A stretch of 64,000 nucleotides of DNA from Rhizobiales bacterium 64-17. GTDB lineage: Bacteria; Pseudomonadota; Alphaproteobacteria; Rhizobiales; Xanthobacteraceae. Where the stretch lies: NCBI GenBank assembly GCA_001899285.1, contig MKWA01000022.1, forward strand, positions 1 through 64,000, written 5' to 3'. Shown in pieces: positions 9,772 through 17,847 of this stretch; position 1 is the first letter of the stretch; each line of letters opens with the position of its first letter. The notes beneath the pieces are model-generated. The model ran no database searches. It saw only the letters and a list, made by a program, of their open reading frames with translations, and was not told the DNA's origin. Made by a program: the position numbers and the translations under genes.

Positions 9772-10980
9772 ATGGCGGTGACGGAGAGTGCAGACGGCCT
9801 GCGATGGCGCGGATCGAGCGCCGGCGGACAGGTCGATGGGCGTGTGAACGCGCATCGCGCCGCCGCCGAACTCGTCGACCTGCTCGACGTGCCGGAAGCG
9901 GCATGGGCCTCCCTCGCGGCGCGCGCCGTCGAATCCAATGGCTTTTATCATCCGGCGTGGGCGCGGGCGGTGACGCGTCATGCCGAAGGCAAAAGCGGCG
10001 CGCAGGCGCTGCTGGCATGGGACAGTCCGGCGCGCGCGCGGCTGATCGGCTTGCTGCCGGTCGTGTCCGCGTTTCGCGCGCTCACGCTGCCGGTCCCGGC
10101 GCTCGTCGCCTGGCAAGCTTATGCGCCGCTGACGGTGCCGCTGCTCGATCGCGATGCGGTGGATCAGGCGGCCAGTGCTCTTCTCGATGCGGCATCGGCG
10201 GCCGGCGCTTGCGGCGTGCTGCTGCCGTCGATCACCACCGGAGGCGCCGCGGCGCACGCGTTGCAGCGCGCAGCACGCGGTGCGGGGATGCTGTCGCATC
10301 AGCATGAGCGCGCCATGCTCGACGCGCGGCAGGATGGCGACGCAGCTGTGGATGCGCTCGGCGCCAAGAAGCTCAAGGAATTGCGGCGCCAGCGCAACCG
10401 GCTCGCGGACAATGGCGAGGTCAATTTCCGCGTCGTCACCGGGGCCGATGACGTGCAGTCCGCACTCGAAGCGTTTCTGACACTGGAAGCCGCCGGCTGG
10501 AAGGGCGCGCGCGGCACGGCCCTCGGCCGCAAGCCGGGTGACGCGGCGTTCGTGCGCGAAGCGGTGCCGGCGCTGGTGCGCGACGGGCAGGCGCAGATGA
10601 TGACGCTGTCCACCGGCGCGCGGATCGTCGCCGCCGGCGTCGTGCTGCGGCATCTCGATCGCGCCTACTTCTTCAAGATCGCCTATGACGAAAATCTGGC
10701 GAAGACCTCGCCCGGTGTGCAGCTCACACTCGACCTGACGCGCGCGCTGTGTGCTGACCCGGCGGTCGGCAGCATCGATTCCATCGCCGTGTCGAACCAT
10801 CCGATGATTGATCACATCTGGCGCGACCGCCTCGCGATCGGCGATCTGCTGCTGCCGGCGCGCGGCGGCGCCGCGACCTTGCGGCCGCTTGCCGCCGTGA
10901 TCGCGGCGCGCGATGGCGCGCGCGAGCAGGCCCGCCGTTTTGTCCATTTTGTCCGTTCCGTGAGAGGAGTCCGTCCATGA
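9772..10980 (+). CDS. CelD/BcsL-type GNAT acyltransferase
   Basis: Protein of about 402 residues resembling the COG5653 group (GNAT fold, related to FemAB-type aminoacyl/acyl transferases, often linked to polysaccharide or surface modification). The core FYHPAWARAVTRH, the charged stretch KKLKELRRQRNRL, the AGWKGARGTALGRKPGD loop and the late RAYFFKIAYDENLAKTSPG segment with conserved Lys and SPG are family hallmarks. The start is uncertain: GTG at 9688 or 9748 or ATG at 9772 are all in frame and none has a strong ribosome site. The stop overlaps the next ATG by four bases, so the two genes are translated together. Substrate unknown. Confidence 0.78.
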   Translation: MAVTESADGLRWRGSSAGGQVDGRVNAHRAAAELVDLLDVPEAAWASLAARAVESNGFYHPAWARAVTRHAEGKSGAQALLAWDSPARARLIGLLPVVSAFRALTLPVPALVAWQAYAPLTVPLLDRDAVDQAASALLDAASAAGACGVLLPSITTGGAAAHALQRAARGAGMLSHQHERAMLDARQDGDAAVDALGAKKLKELRRQRNRLADNGEVNFRVVTGADDVQSALEAFLTLEAAGWKGARGTALGRKPGDAAFVREAVPALVRDGQAQMMTLSTGARIVAAGVVLRHLDRAYFFKIAYDENLAKTSPGVQLTLDLTRALCADPAVGSIDSIAVSNHPMIDHIWRDRLAIGDLLLPARGGAATLRPLAAVIAARDGAREQARRFVHFVRSVRGVRP

Positions 10981-11969
10981 CTGGCGCAATGAGTGCAACA
11001 ATGAATGCGGCAACCGTGACCGCAACCGACGCGATGATCGAGCCGACCGATCGCCAGGCTTTCACCGCGTCGTTCCCGCTGCAGCCGTTCGCGATCCGCC
11101 ATCGTCTTGCCGGCGACCCGTTGTTCTCGCTGTCGCATGTCGTCGATCTCGTGCGGCAGTTGCCGCGCGACCAGATCGAGTACAATTCCGGCAAGGTGGC
11201 GATCGGCCAGGATCCGGACTCGACGCCGGTGGTCGATCTCGAACCGGATGAGGTGGTGCGGCGGATCGAAACCGCCGGTGCCTGGATGGTATGCAAGCGC
11301 ATCGAGGTGCTGCCGGCCTACCGTGCCGTCCTCGAGGAGACGCTGCTGTCGGTGGCGCGAGCCAACGGCCATGCGAGCCTGGAAGAGGCCGGTTTCGAAG
11401 ATATCCGCGGCTTCCTGTTCGTGTCGTCGCCGAATTCGACGACGCCATTCCATGTGGACGGCGAGGACAATTTCTTCGTGCACATGCACGGCGAGAAATA
11501 CTTCACCGTCTGCGATAACCGCGACGGCGCGGTGGTGGCCGACGATGCGATCGAACAGGCGATCTCCAAGCACCGCAACGTGACTTACACGCCGGAATTC
11601 GAAGCGCGTTCCAAGTGCTATTCGCTGCAGCCGGGCGAGGGGTTGTTCGTGCCGTATCTGTGGCCGCACTGGGTGCGCACCGGTTCGCAGTATTCGATCT
11701 CGATGGCGATCACTTGGAAGACCAAGGCGGTGATGCGCAAGAACGATATCTTCGTCGTCAACGGCCTGCTGCGCCGCATGGGTCTGCCGCAGGCCGCGCC
11801 GGGCCGCAATCCGGCAGCCGATGCCGTGAAGCTCGCGCTGTTCCGCGTGGTCAAGGCGGTGCTCGATCCGCTGCGCCGCAGTGCGTCGATGCGCGCGATG
11901 CTGCGCAAGCTGGTGCTCGGTCGCAACGCCAACTACTTCATCCGCGCCGGCGCGAAAACGGCGGGATAA
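10977..11969 (+). CDS. JmjC/cupin_8-like Fe(II) oxygenase
   Basis: Protein of 330 residues with a double-stranded beta-helix fold of the cupin_8/JmjC type. The facial triad can be read as H159-x-D161 in TPFHVDGEDN and H231 in WPHWVRTGSQYS. HMHGEK (169-174) follows the first strand and could place the 2-oxoglutarate-binding residue. Related enzymes hydroxylate amino-acid side chains or small molecules. There is no signal peptide. ATGA overlap with the upstream acyltransferase gene implies a shared pathway, perhaps oxidising a residue or lipid group that the partner installs. It ends flush against xerD on the other strand. Confidence 0.8.
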   Translation: MTGAMSATMNAATVTATDAMIEPTDRQAFTASFPLQPFAIRHRLAGDPLFSLSHVVDLVRQLPRDQIEYNSGKVAIGQDPDSTPVVDLEPDEVVRRIETAGAWMVCKRIEVLPAYRAVLEETLLSVARANGHASLEEAGFEDIRGFLFVSSPNSTTPFHVDGEDNFFVHMHGEKYFTVCDNRDGAVVADDAIEQAISKHRNVTYTPEFEARSKCYSLQPGEGLFVPYLWPHWVRTGSQYSISMAITWKTKAVMRKNDIFVVNGLLRRMGLPQAAPGRNPAADAVKLALFRVVKAVLDPLRRSASMRAMLRKLVLGRNANYFIRAGAKTAG

Positions 11970-12905
11970 TCATTTTTCCGACAGCGGGTGCAGGTCGCGC
12001 ACTAGGCTCTTCAGCCGGTCCTCGAGCACGTGGGTGTAAATCTGCGTGGTCGAGATGTCGGCATGGCCGAGCAGTGTCTGCACGATCCGCAGATCGGCGC
12101 CGTTGTGCAGGAGATGGCTGGCGAACGCATGGCGCAACACATGCGGGCTGATGCGCGCGGCGGCGATGCCGGCGCGGGCGGCGAGCGCCTTCAGGTCGCG
12201 CGCGAAATGTTGCCGTGTCAGGTGCCCGCTGTCGCCGAATGACGGAAACAGCCATTTCGATTGTGCGGATTCTTCCGGCAACATCGCCAGATAGGCGGCC
12301 ATGCTTTGGCGCGCCGCGTCATTGAGTGGCACCAGCCGCTCGCGACCGCCCTTGCCGCGGATCACCAGCATGCGCTGGTCCTTGCGCGCGGCGGCCGCCG
12401 GCAGTGCCACCAGCTCGGACACGCGCAGCCCGGTGGCGTAGACGACTTCGAGCAGACACATCAGCCGCATCGCCCGCAGTTTCGCGCCGGGCTGCTCCGC
12501 CTCGTCGACGGCCGCACGCGCGGTGGCGAGCAGATGATCGACCTCGGCGACGGTGAGGACTTTCGGAATCGTCAGGCCGCGGCGCGGACCGGCGAGCACG
12601 GCGGCCGGATCGTCGCCGCGATGGCCCTCGGCATACAGGAAGCGAAACAGTTGCCGTGTCGCCGACAGCTTGCGGGCGACGCTGGTGCTCTTGAAGCCAC
12701 GGTCGGCGAGGTCGGCGAGATAGTCGCGCAGCACCTGCGTCGGCGCGTCGGCGAAACCATGCCCCTGCGTGCTGAGGAACGCGGCGAGATCGGCAAGATC
12801 GCGGCGATAGGCATCGAGCGTGTTGGCGCCGGCGCCGCGCTCGGCGGCGAGCATGTCGAGGAACAGCCGCGTCAGGGTGTCGTTCGCCGGGGCGGCGGCG
12901 CTCAT
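11970..12905 (-). CDS. xerD: Site-specific tyrosine recombinase XerD
   Basis: Recombinase of 311 residues that, with XerC, resolves chromosome dimers at dif. The N-terminal SAM-like core-binding domain covers residues 8-100 and the catalytic domain 115-300. All catalytic residues are present: R161 (TGLRVSEL), K185 (GKGGRE), H255 and R258 (HVLRHAF), H281 (LGHADIS) and the nucleophile Y290 (TTQIYTHV). It sits one base after the 48-residue ORF on the same strand and next to aroK on the other, a chromosomal housekeeping context that argues against a mobile integrase. Confidence 0.95.
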   Translation of the reverse strand: MSAAAPANDTLTRLFLDMLAAERGAGANTLDAYRRDLADLAAFLSTQGHGFADAPTQVLRDYLADLADRGFKSTSVARKLSATRQLFRFLYAEGHRGDDPAAVLAGPRRGLTIPKVLTVAEVDHLLATARAAVDEAEQPGAKLRAMRLMCLLEVVYATGLRVSELVALPAAAARKDQRMLVIRGKGGRERLVPLNDAARQSMAAYLAMLPEESAQSKWLFPSFGDSGHLTRQHFARDLKALAARAGIAAARISPHVLRHAFASHLLHNGADLRIVQTLLGHADISTTQIYTHVLEDRLKSLVRDLHPLSEK

Positions 12906-12906
12906 C

Positions 12907-13053
12907 TCAGCGCTTCAGGAAGGTCTGCGGCGGCACAGTGACGGTGATCTCGCGCTGCTTGAGCGGGACGAAATTGGCGAGCGCGAACACGGCCCCGTAG
13001 CCGATGCCGGCGATGACGCCGACGATGAACAGGAAGCGGATCAGACTGGGCAT
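12907..13053 (-). CDS. 48-residue single-pass membrane microprotein
   Basis: A short ORF from ATG at 13053 to TGA. It has a hydrophobic span (residues 7-30, [19 protein letters not shown]) after a short N-terminus with one Arg. It ends in a soluble, probably periplasmic tail rich in Pro and Thr ([17 protein letters not shown]). Its stop codon is one base from the xerD start, so it is co-transcribed with xerD and divergent from aroK. I recall a similar short ORF between aroK and xerD in related genomes, sometimes misnamed as a histidine kinase; this was not checked. Function unknown. Confidence 0.75.
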   Translation of the reverse strand: MPSLIRFLFIVGVIAGIGYGAVFALANFVPLKQREITVTVPPQTFLKR

Positions 13054-13248
13054 GCCGGATGTCGCTTAACAGGAAAACCGAACCAGACGGGAATCAGGAC
13101 GATGGAACTCCGGTTAGCACAGGTTGTGGGCGATCCGACACCGTTTGTCTGCCATCGGCAGGGTAGTCGAGCGCCGGTTGTGTCGCCGGGCGGTTTATGA
13201 TGGAACCATAGCCACGCATTGGAAAGTCCCTCGGAAAGACCCTGCCGG

Positions 13249-13857
13249 ATGACCGGACCGGACAAAATCGCCGCACCCAAAGACAGTGCATCCAAGGAGA
13301 CGGAGCGCCGCATCGCGGAGGCGCTGGGCCGCCGCTCCGTGGTGCTGGTTGGTATGATGGGGGCGGGGAAATCCTCGGTCGGGCGGCGGCTGGCCGCGCG
13401 GCTCGGTATCCCGTTCGTCGATGCCGATACCGAGATTGAGAAGGCCGCCGGGATGCGTATTCCGGATATCTTCGCGACGCGGGGCGAACCGGAGTTCCGT
13501 CTTGGCGAGGCGCGGGTGATCGCCCGGCTGCTCGACGACGGGCCGCAAGTGCTGGCAACCGGTGGCGGCGCGGTGATGAATGCGGGCACCCGCGATCTGA
13601 TCCACGCGAAAGGCGTGTCGGTTTGGCTCAAGGCCGATCTCGACGTGCTGTTGCGCCGGACCAGGCGGCGCGGCGACCGGCCGCTGGCCGACCGATTGAA
13701 AGACCTGTTGCCGGAGCGCGAACCGGTCTATGCGCAGGCGGATTTGATCGTGCAGTCCCGCGAGGAGCCGCACGAGGTGATTGTCGATGAAGTGGTGACG
13801 GCGCTGATGACGCATCTGGACAAACCCGCGACGGCCGCGATCGAGGCGACGCGATGA
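13249..13857 (+). CDS. aroK: Shikimate kinase
   Basis: Phosphorylates shikimate at O-3 with ATP, the fifth step of chorismate synthesis, in the cytoplasm. The P-loop GMMGAGKSS is at residues 35-43, followed by the shikimate-binding DADTEIE and the substrate/lid motifs GEPEFRLGE, ATGGGAV and RRTRRRGDRPL. ATG at 13249 was chosen (202 residues) because a GGAAAG site precedes it; an upstream TTG is unlikely. The N-terminal 30 residues are a family-typical charged extension. Its last four bases overlap the aroB start. Confidence 0.96.
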   Translation: MTGPDKIAAPKDSASKETERRIAEALGRRSVVLVGMMGAGKSSVGRRLAARLGIPFVDADTEIEKAAGMRIPDIFATRGEPEFRLGEARVIARLLDDGPQVLATGGGAVMNAGTRDLIHAKGVSVWLKADLDVLLRRTRRRGDRPLADRLKDLLPEREPVYAQADLIVQSREEPHEVIVDEVVTALMTHLDKPATAAIEATR

Positions 13858-15005
13858 CGACGATGACCGCGACCCGCACCGGCAATCCGATCACTGTCGA
13901 TGTCGCGCTCGGCGCGCGCAGCTATGACATCGTTATCGGTCGGGGGCTGGTGGCGACTTTGGGCGAGCGCATCGCCGCGCTGAAACCCGGTGCGAAGGCC
14001 GCGATCCTTACCGACGCGACGGTGGCGGGCCTGCATCTCGCGGCGGCCGAAGAGGCGCTGGCGGCGGCGAACATTCCGTCGTCGCGCGTCGTCGTCGCGG
14101 CCGGCGAGGGCTCGAAAAGCTTTTCCACCTTCGAGCGCGTATGCGACGAATTCCTCGCGCTGCGGCTGGAGCGTGGCGATCTGGTGGTGGCGCTCGGCGG
14201 CGGCGTGATCGGCGATCTCGCCGGCTTCGCGGCGTCGTGCATCCGGCGCGGACTCGATTTCGTGCAGGTGCCGACCACACTGTTGGCGCAGGTCGACTCG
14301 TCTGTCGGCGGCAAGACCGGCATCAATTCGCGCCACGGCAAGAATCTGATTGGCGCGTTTCACCAACCCGTTTTGGTGGTGGCGGATACCGCGGTGCTCG
14401 ACACGCTGCCGCGCCGCGACTTCGCCGCCGGCTATGCGGAGATGGCGAAATACGGTTTGCTCGGTGACGCCCAATTCTTCGCCTGGCTGGAGAGCAACTG
14501 GCAGGACGTATTCGCCGGCACACCGGCGCGCGATGAAGCGATCGCGGTGTGCTGCCGCGGCAAGGCGGGCATCGTCGCTCGCGACGAGCGCGAGAGCGGC
14601 GAGCGTGCGCTGCTCAATCTCGGCCACACTTTCGGGCACGCCTTTGAAGCAACGGCGGGATTCTCAGATCGTCTGCTGCACGGCGAGGCGGTGGCGTTCG
14701 GCATCGTGTTGGCGTTCGGCTATTCCGCGCGCTGCGGGCTGATCGCACCGGCGCTGACCGAACGCGTCGTGCGCCATCTCGCGGCGGTCGGCCTGCCGAC
14801 AAAACTCGGCGATCTGCGCGGGCCGCTGCCGGATGCGGATCGGCTGATGGAGCTGATCGCGCAGGACAAGAAAGTGAAGCGCGGCAAGCTCACCTTTATT
14901 CTGGTGCGTGACATCGGCGAGGCGTTCGTCGCACCCGATGTCGATCCCGCCGATGTGCGCGCGTTCCTCGCGGAGACGCTGGCGGAGACTCGGGCTCAAC
15001 GATGA
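13854..15005 (+). CDS. aroB: 3-dehydroquinate synthase
   Basis: Converts DAHP to 3-dehydroquinate, step two of the shikimate pathway, using NAD+ and a divalent metal. The 383-residue protein shows the NAD-binding GGGVIGDLAGF, the DSSVGGKTGIN substrate loop, the metal-ligand regions ENLIGAF-like KNLIGAFHQP and GYAEMAKYGLL, and LNLGHTFGHAFE with the metal-binding His. ATGA overlap with both neighbours makes aroK-aroB-CorC a tightly coupled operon. Confidence 0.97.
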   Translation: MTTMTATRTGNPITVDVALGARSYDIVIGRGLVATLGERIAALKPGAKAAILTDATVAGLHLAAAEEALAAANIPSSRVVVAAGEGSKSFSTFERVCDEFLALRLERGDLVVALGGGVIGDLAGFAASCIRRGLDFVQVPTTLLAQVDSSVGGKTGINSRHGKNLIGAFHQPVLVVADTAVLDTLPRRDFAAGYAEMAKYGLLGDAQFFAWLESNWQDVFAGTPARDEAIAVCCRGKAGIVARDERESGERALLNLGHTFGHAFEATAGFSDRLLHGEAVAFGIVLAFGYSARCGLIAPALTERVVRHLAAVGLPTKLGDLRGPLPDADRLMELIAQDKKVKRGKLTFILVRDIGEAFVAPDVDPADVRAFLAETLAETRAQR

Positions 15006-16288
15006 CGCTGGTTGACTGGCTTTCGCTCGCCGTCGTTCTCATCAGCCTGCTGCTGTCGGCCTTCTTTTCGGCCAGCGAGACGGCGATGACGGCGTCGTCG
15101 CGCGCGCGGCTGTCGCGTTTGCAGAAACACGGTCAGCCGAAGGCCGGGCTGGTGCGGCGCCTGCTCGATGCGCGCGAGCGGCTGATCGGCGCCATGCTGG
15201 TTGGCAACAACATCGCCAATATCGGCGCCTCGACGCTCACGACCGGCCTGTTGCTCGCCTGGTTCGGCGATGTCGGCGTGCTGTATGCGACGGTGGTGAT
15301 GAGTGTGCTGGTCATCGTCTTCGCCGAGGTGATGCCGAAGACGGCGGCAATCGTCGCGCCGGAGCGGCTGGCGATCCTGGTGGCCCGGCCGGTGAGCTGG
15401 ATCGTGCGCCTGCTCGGGCCGATCATGGTGGCGATCGAGGTGGTCTCGCGCACACTGCTGCGGCCGTTCGGCATCCGTGTCGGCGAGAACCAGTCGATCC
15501 TGTCGGCACACGAGGAACTACGCGGTGCGGTCGATTATCTGCACAGCGAGGGCGGTGTCGAGAAGCGCGACCGCGACATGTTTGGCGGCATTCTCGATCT
15601 GCGCGAACTCGAAGTGTCGGACGTGATGGTCCATCGCACCAAGATGCTGACCATCAATGCCGACGATTCGCCGGAGGCGATCGTCAATGCGATGATCGCC
15701 GCGCCGGTGACGCGGTTGCCGTTCTGGCGCGAGAAGCCGGAGAACATCATCGGCGTGGTGCACGTCAAGGATCTGCTGCGCGCGCTGCATGCGGTCGATG
15801 GCGACACGGCGAAGCTCGATATTCCGGCGCTGATGTCGGCGCCGTGGTTCGTGCCGGAGACGCGGCCGCTGTCGGAACAGCTTGCTGCGTTCCGCCGCCG
15901 CAAGACCCCGTTCGCGCTGGTGGTGGATGAATACGGCGAGGTGATGGGCCTTGTCACGCTCGAAGACATCATCGAGGAGATCGTCGGCGACATCACCGAC
16001 GAGCACGATGTCGCGGTGCCGGGTGTGCGGCGTCTGCCGGACGGCTCGGTGAATGTCGACGGCGCGGTGCCGATCCGCGATCTCAACCGGGTGATGGACT
16101 GGAATCTGCCGGACGAGGAGGCGACGACTATCGCCGGTCTGGTGATCCACGAGGCGCGGCTGATCCCCGAGCCCGGGCAGAGTTTCACCTTCTACGGATT
16201 TCGCTTCCGGGTGCTGCGGCGCACCCGTAACCGCCTGACCTCCTTGCGGATTCAGCCGATCTCGCGGGCGGCACAGACGGGGGCCTGA
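15002..16288 (+). CDS. CNNM/CorC-family protein (DUF21, CBS pair, CorC_HlyC)
   Basis: Membrane protein of 428 residues, often annotated as a hemolysin-family protein. The N-terminal DUF21 (CNNM) region, about residues 1-190, has several hydrophobic spans and the SAFFSASETAMTASSRARL signature. Two CBS domains follow (about 205-325; SDVMVHRTKM and ALVVDEYGEVMGLVTLEDI). The C-terminal CorC_HlyC domain ends near residue 420. CNNM/CorC relatives handle Mg2+ or Co2+ efflux with nucleotide sensing by the CBS pair; haemolysis is not implied. It overlaps aroB by four bases, though no functional link to aromatic synthesis is apparent. Confidence 0.92.
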   Translation: MTLVDWLSLAVVLISLLLSAFFSASETAMTASSRARLSRLQKHGQPKAGLVRRLLDARERLIGAMLVGNNIANIGASTLTTGLLLAWFGDVGVLYATVVMSVLVIVFAEVMPKTAAIVAPERLAILVARPVSWIVRLLGPIMVAIEVVSRTLLRPFGIRVGENQSILSAHEELRGAVDYLHSEGGVEKRDRDMFGGILDLRELEVSDVMVHRTKMLTINADDSPEAIVNAMIAAPVTRLPFWREKPENIIGVVHVKDLLRALHAVDGDTAKLDIPALMSAPWFVPETRPLSEQLAAFRRRKTPFALVVDEYGEVMGLVTLEDIIEEIVGDITDEHDVAVPGVRRLPDGSVNVDGAVPIRDLNRVMDWNLPDEEATTIAGLVIHEARLIPEPGQSFTFYGFRFRVLRRTRNRLTSLRIQPISRAAQTGA

Positions 16289-16318
16289 GGGCTGCCTGAA
16301 CTTTTGCTCGCATCAATT

Positions 16319-16346
16319 TTGAATGCTACCTTAGGTTGTCTATGAT
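16319..16346 (+). promoter_or_regulatory. Probable sigma70-type promoter of the first LysR gene
   Basis: TTGAAT (16319-16324) and TATGAT (16341-16346) are spaced by 16 bases and end about 24 bases before the ATG. Read by eye only. Confidence 0.5.
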
Positions 16347-16369
16347 TCGGACGCAACCGGGGGCCGGGC

Positions 16370-17332
16370 ATGCACCGCCGCTACGATTCCACCAATATCC
16401 CGATCGAATTGTTGCGCACGCTAGTCACCGTGAGTGAACTGGGCACCCTGACCAAAGCCGCCGATGCGCAGCGGCTCACCCAGCCGGCGGTCAGCGCCCA
16501 GATCCGCCGATTGCAGCAGATCGTCGGCGCGGAACTGCTGGAGAAGAGTGGCAGCAGCCTGCGTATCACCGCGTGCGGCGAGATGGTGGTGCGTTACGCG
16601 CAGCGCATCCTCGCCATGAACGATCAGATCCTGCTGCAATCGCGCATGAAGCCCGACCGTGCCGCGACCCGGATCGGCCTGTGCAGCGATGTCGCCGCTT
16701 ACGCGCTGCCGCCGCTGCTCGCGGCGCTGACCGGCACCGAGCGCAGCCAGCAGCCGGTGATCGAATGTCTCGGCACCCAGGAGTTGGGGCAACGGCTCGC
16801 CAACGGCTATGTTGATCTCGCGGTGCTGCCGGCCGGCGGACCGACAGCGCCGGGACTCGTGTCGAGTCTTGCGGCGGTGCGTTGGCAGGAACCACTCGGC
16901 TGGCTGTGTGCGCGCGCGTTTCTGCTTAGTCCGGGCAAACCGATCCCGCTGATCGGCAGCACCGGATCGTTCGTCCAAAAGCTCGCGATCGCGGCACTCG
17001 ATCAATCCGGGCAACTCCACGCCACCGCGTTCACCGCGACGGATTGGAGCGCGCGCGTCGCCGCCGTGCGCAATGGCTTTGGTTATCTGGTCGCGCCGAC
17101 ACGCCTTGCGGATGAAACGATCAAGGCGGCGGGCGAACATTTCCTGCCGGCGCTGCCGCCGTTTGATATTGGCGTATTCGTCCGGCCGGACGCGAGTCCG
17201 CATCAGTTCGCGCGCGTGCTTGATATCCTGGTCGAAGCGGTGCGCAATCCGATCGCGGTTTCCGAGCCGGTTGTGCCGCCGCGCCGGCGCGAACGTGCAT
17301 CAGCGTTCGTGATGGAATCGCAAAAACTCTGA
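16370..17332 (+). CDS. LysR-family transcriptional regulator
   Basis: Regulator of 320 residues. The N-terminal winged helix-turn-helix (residues 8-66) includes LTKAADAQRLTQPAVSAQIRR, split here between helix two and the recognition helix. The C-terminal substrate-binding region, about 95-295, has the usual alpha/beta pattern. The region after residue 295 is a short basic tail. It is flanked by CorC and the TadE gene on the same strand, with no divergent partner, so its target cannot be guessed from position. Confidence 0.9.
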   Translation: MHRRYDSTNIPIELLRTLVTVSELGTLTKAADAQRLTQPAVSAQIRRLQQIVGAELLEKSGSSLRITACGEMVVRYAQRILAMNDQILLQSRMKPDRAATRIGLCSDVAAYALPPLLAALTGTERSQQPVIECLGTQELGQRLANGYVDLAVLPAGGPTAPGLVSSLAAVRWQEPLGWLCARAFLLSPGKPIPLIGSTGSFVQKLAIAALDQSGQLHATAFTATDWSARVAAVRNGFGYLVAPTRLADETIKAAGEHFLPALPPFDIGVFVRPDASPHQFARVLDILVEAVRNPIAVSEPVVPPRRRERASAFVMESQKL

Positions 17333-17396
17333 CGGCAACCCATCATCCGGGTTTGCTATTTACCGCTTTGCGAGGCCGTGGCCGCATCCTTGCGGC

Positions 17397-17843
17397 ATGG
17401 GTATCGAATCGACCATCGCCACTTTGCTGGCTTCAATCCGCCTCTGTCGTCGCGGCACGTCGGCAATCGAATTCGCGCTCGTCGTGCCGGTGTTCGTCAT
17501 GCTGCTGTTCGGCATGATCACCTACGGCAGCTATCTGGCCGTGGTGCATGGTGTGCAGCAGCTCGTCGCCGAGGCGGCGCGCGCGGCGGTCGCCGGCATG
17601 ACCGATGACGAGCGCAACACGCTCGCCCGCAGCTATATCGACGGCAACATTGGTGCCTATCCGCTGCTGTCGGCGCGGCATCTGACGCTCGACAGCAGCC
17701 GTACCGATCCGGCGAGCGGCGTATTCTCGGTGACGGTGCATTACGATTTGTCCGACATGCCGCTGTTCGCGATGCCGAGCATCGTGCCGTCGCCGCCGAC
17801 CAGCGTCGTCCGTTCGGCGGCGATCCAGCGGGGTGGGTACTAG
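17397..17843 (+). CDS. TadE-like pilus assembly (pseudopilin) protein
   Basis: Protein of 148 residues with one N-terminal hydrophobic segment containing the TadE signature SAIEFALVVPVFVMLLFG, where the Glu is the conserved residue after the prepilin-type cleavage region. The remainder is a soluble extracytoplasmic domain. TadE proteins are minor pseudopilins of Flp/Tad pili. The gene overlaps or abuts the TadG-like gene downstream. No Flp pilin, ATPase (CpaF) or prepilin peptidase gene is nearby, so it is an orphan tad pair unless the rest lies elsewhere. Confidence 0.85.
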   Translation: MGIESTIATLLASIRLCRRGTSAIEFALVVPVFVMLLFGMITYGSYLAVVHGVQQLVAEAARAAVAGMTDDERNTLARSYIDGNIGAYPLLSARHLTLDSSRTDPASGVFSVTVHYDLSDMPLFAMPSIVPSPPTSVVRSAAIQRGGY

Positions 17844-17847
17844 CGTC

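Noticed and set aside
11970-12905. XerD considered as a phage or island integrase
   Set aside because: Standard length, housekeeping neighbours, and no attachment repeats or phage genes nearby.
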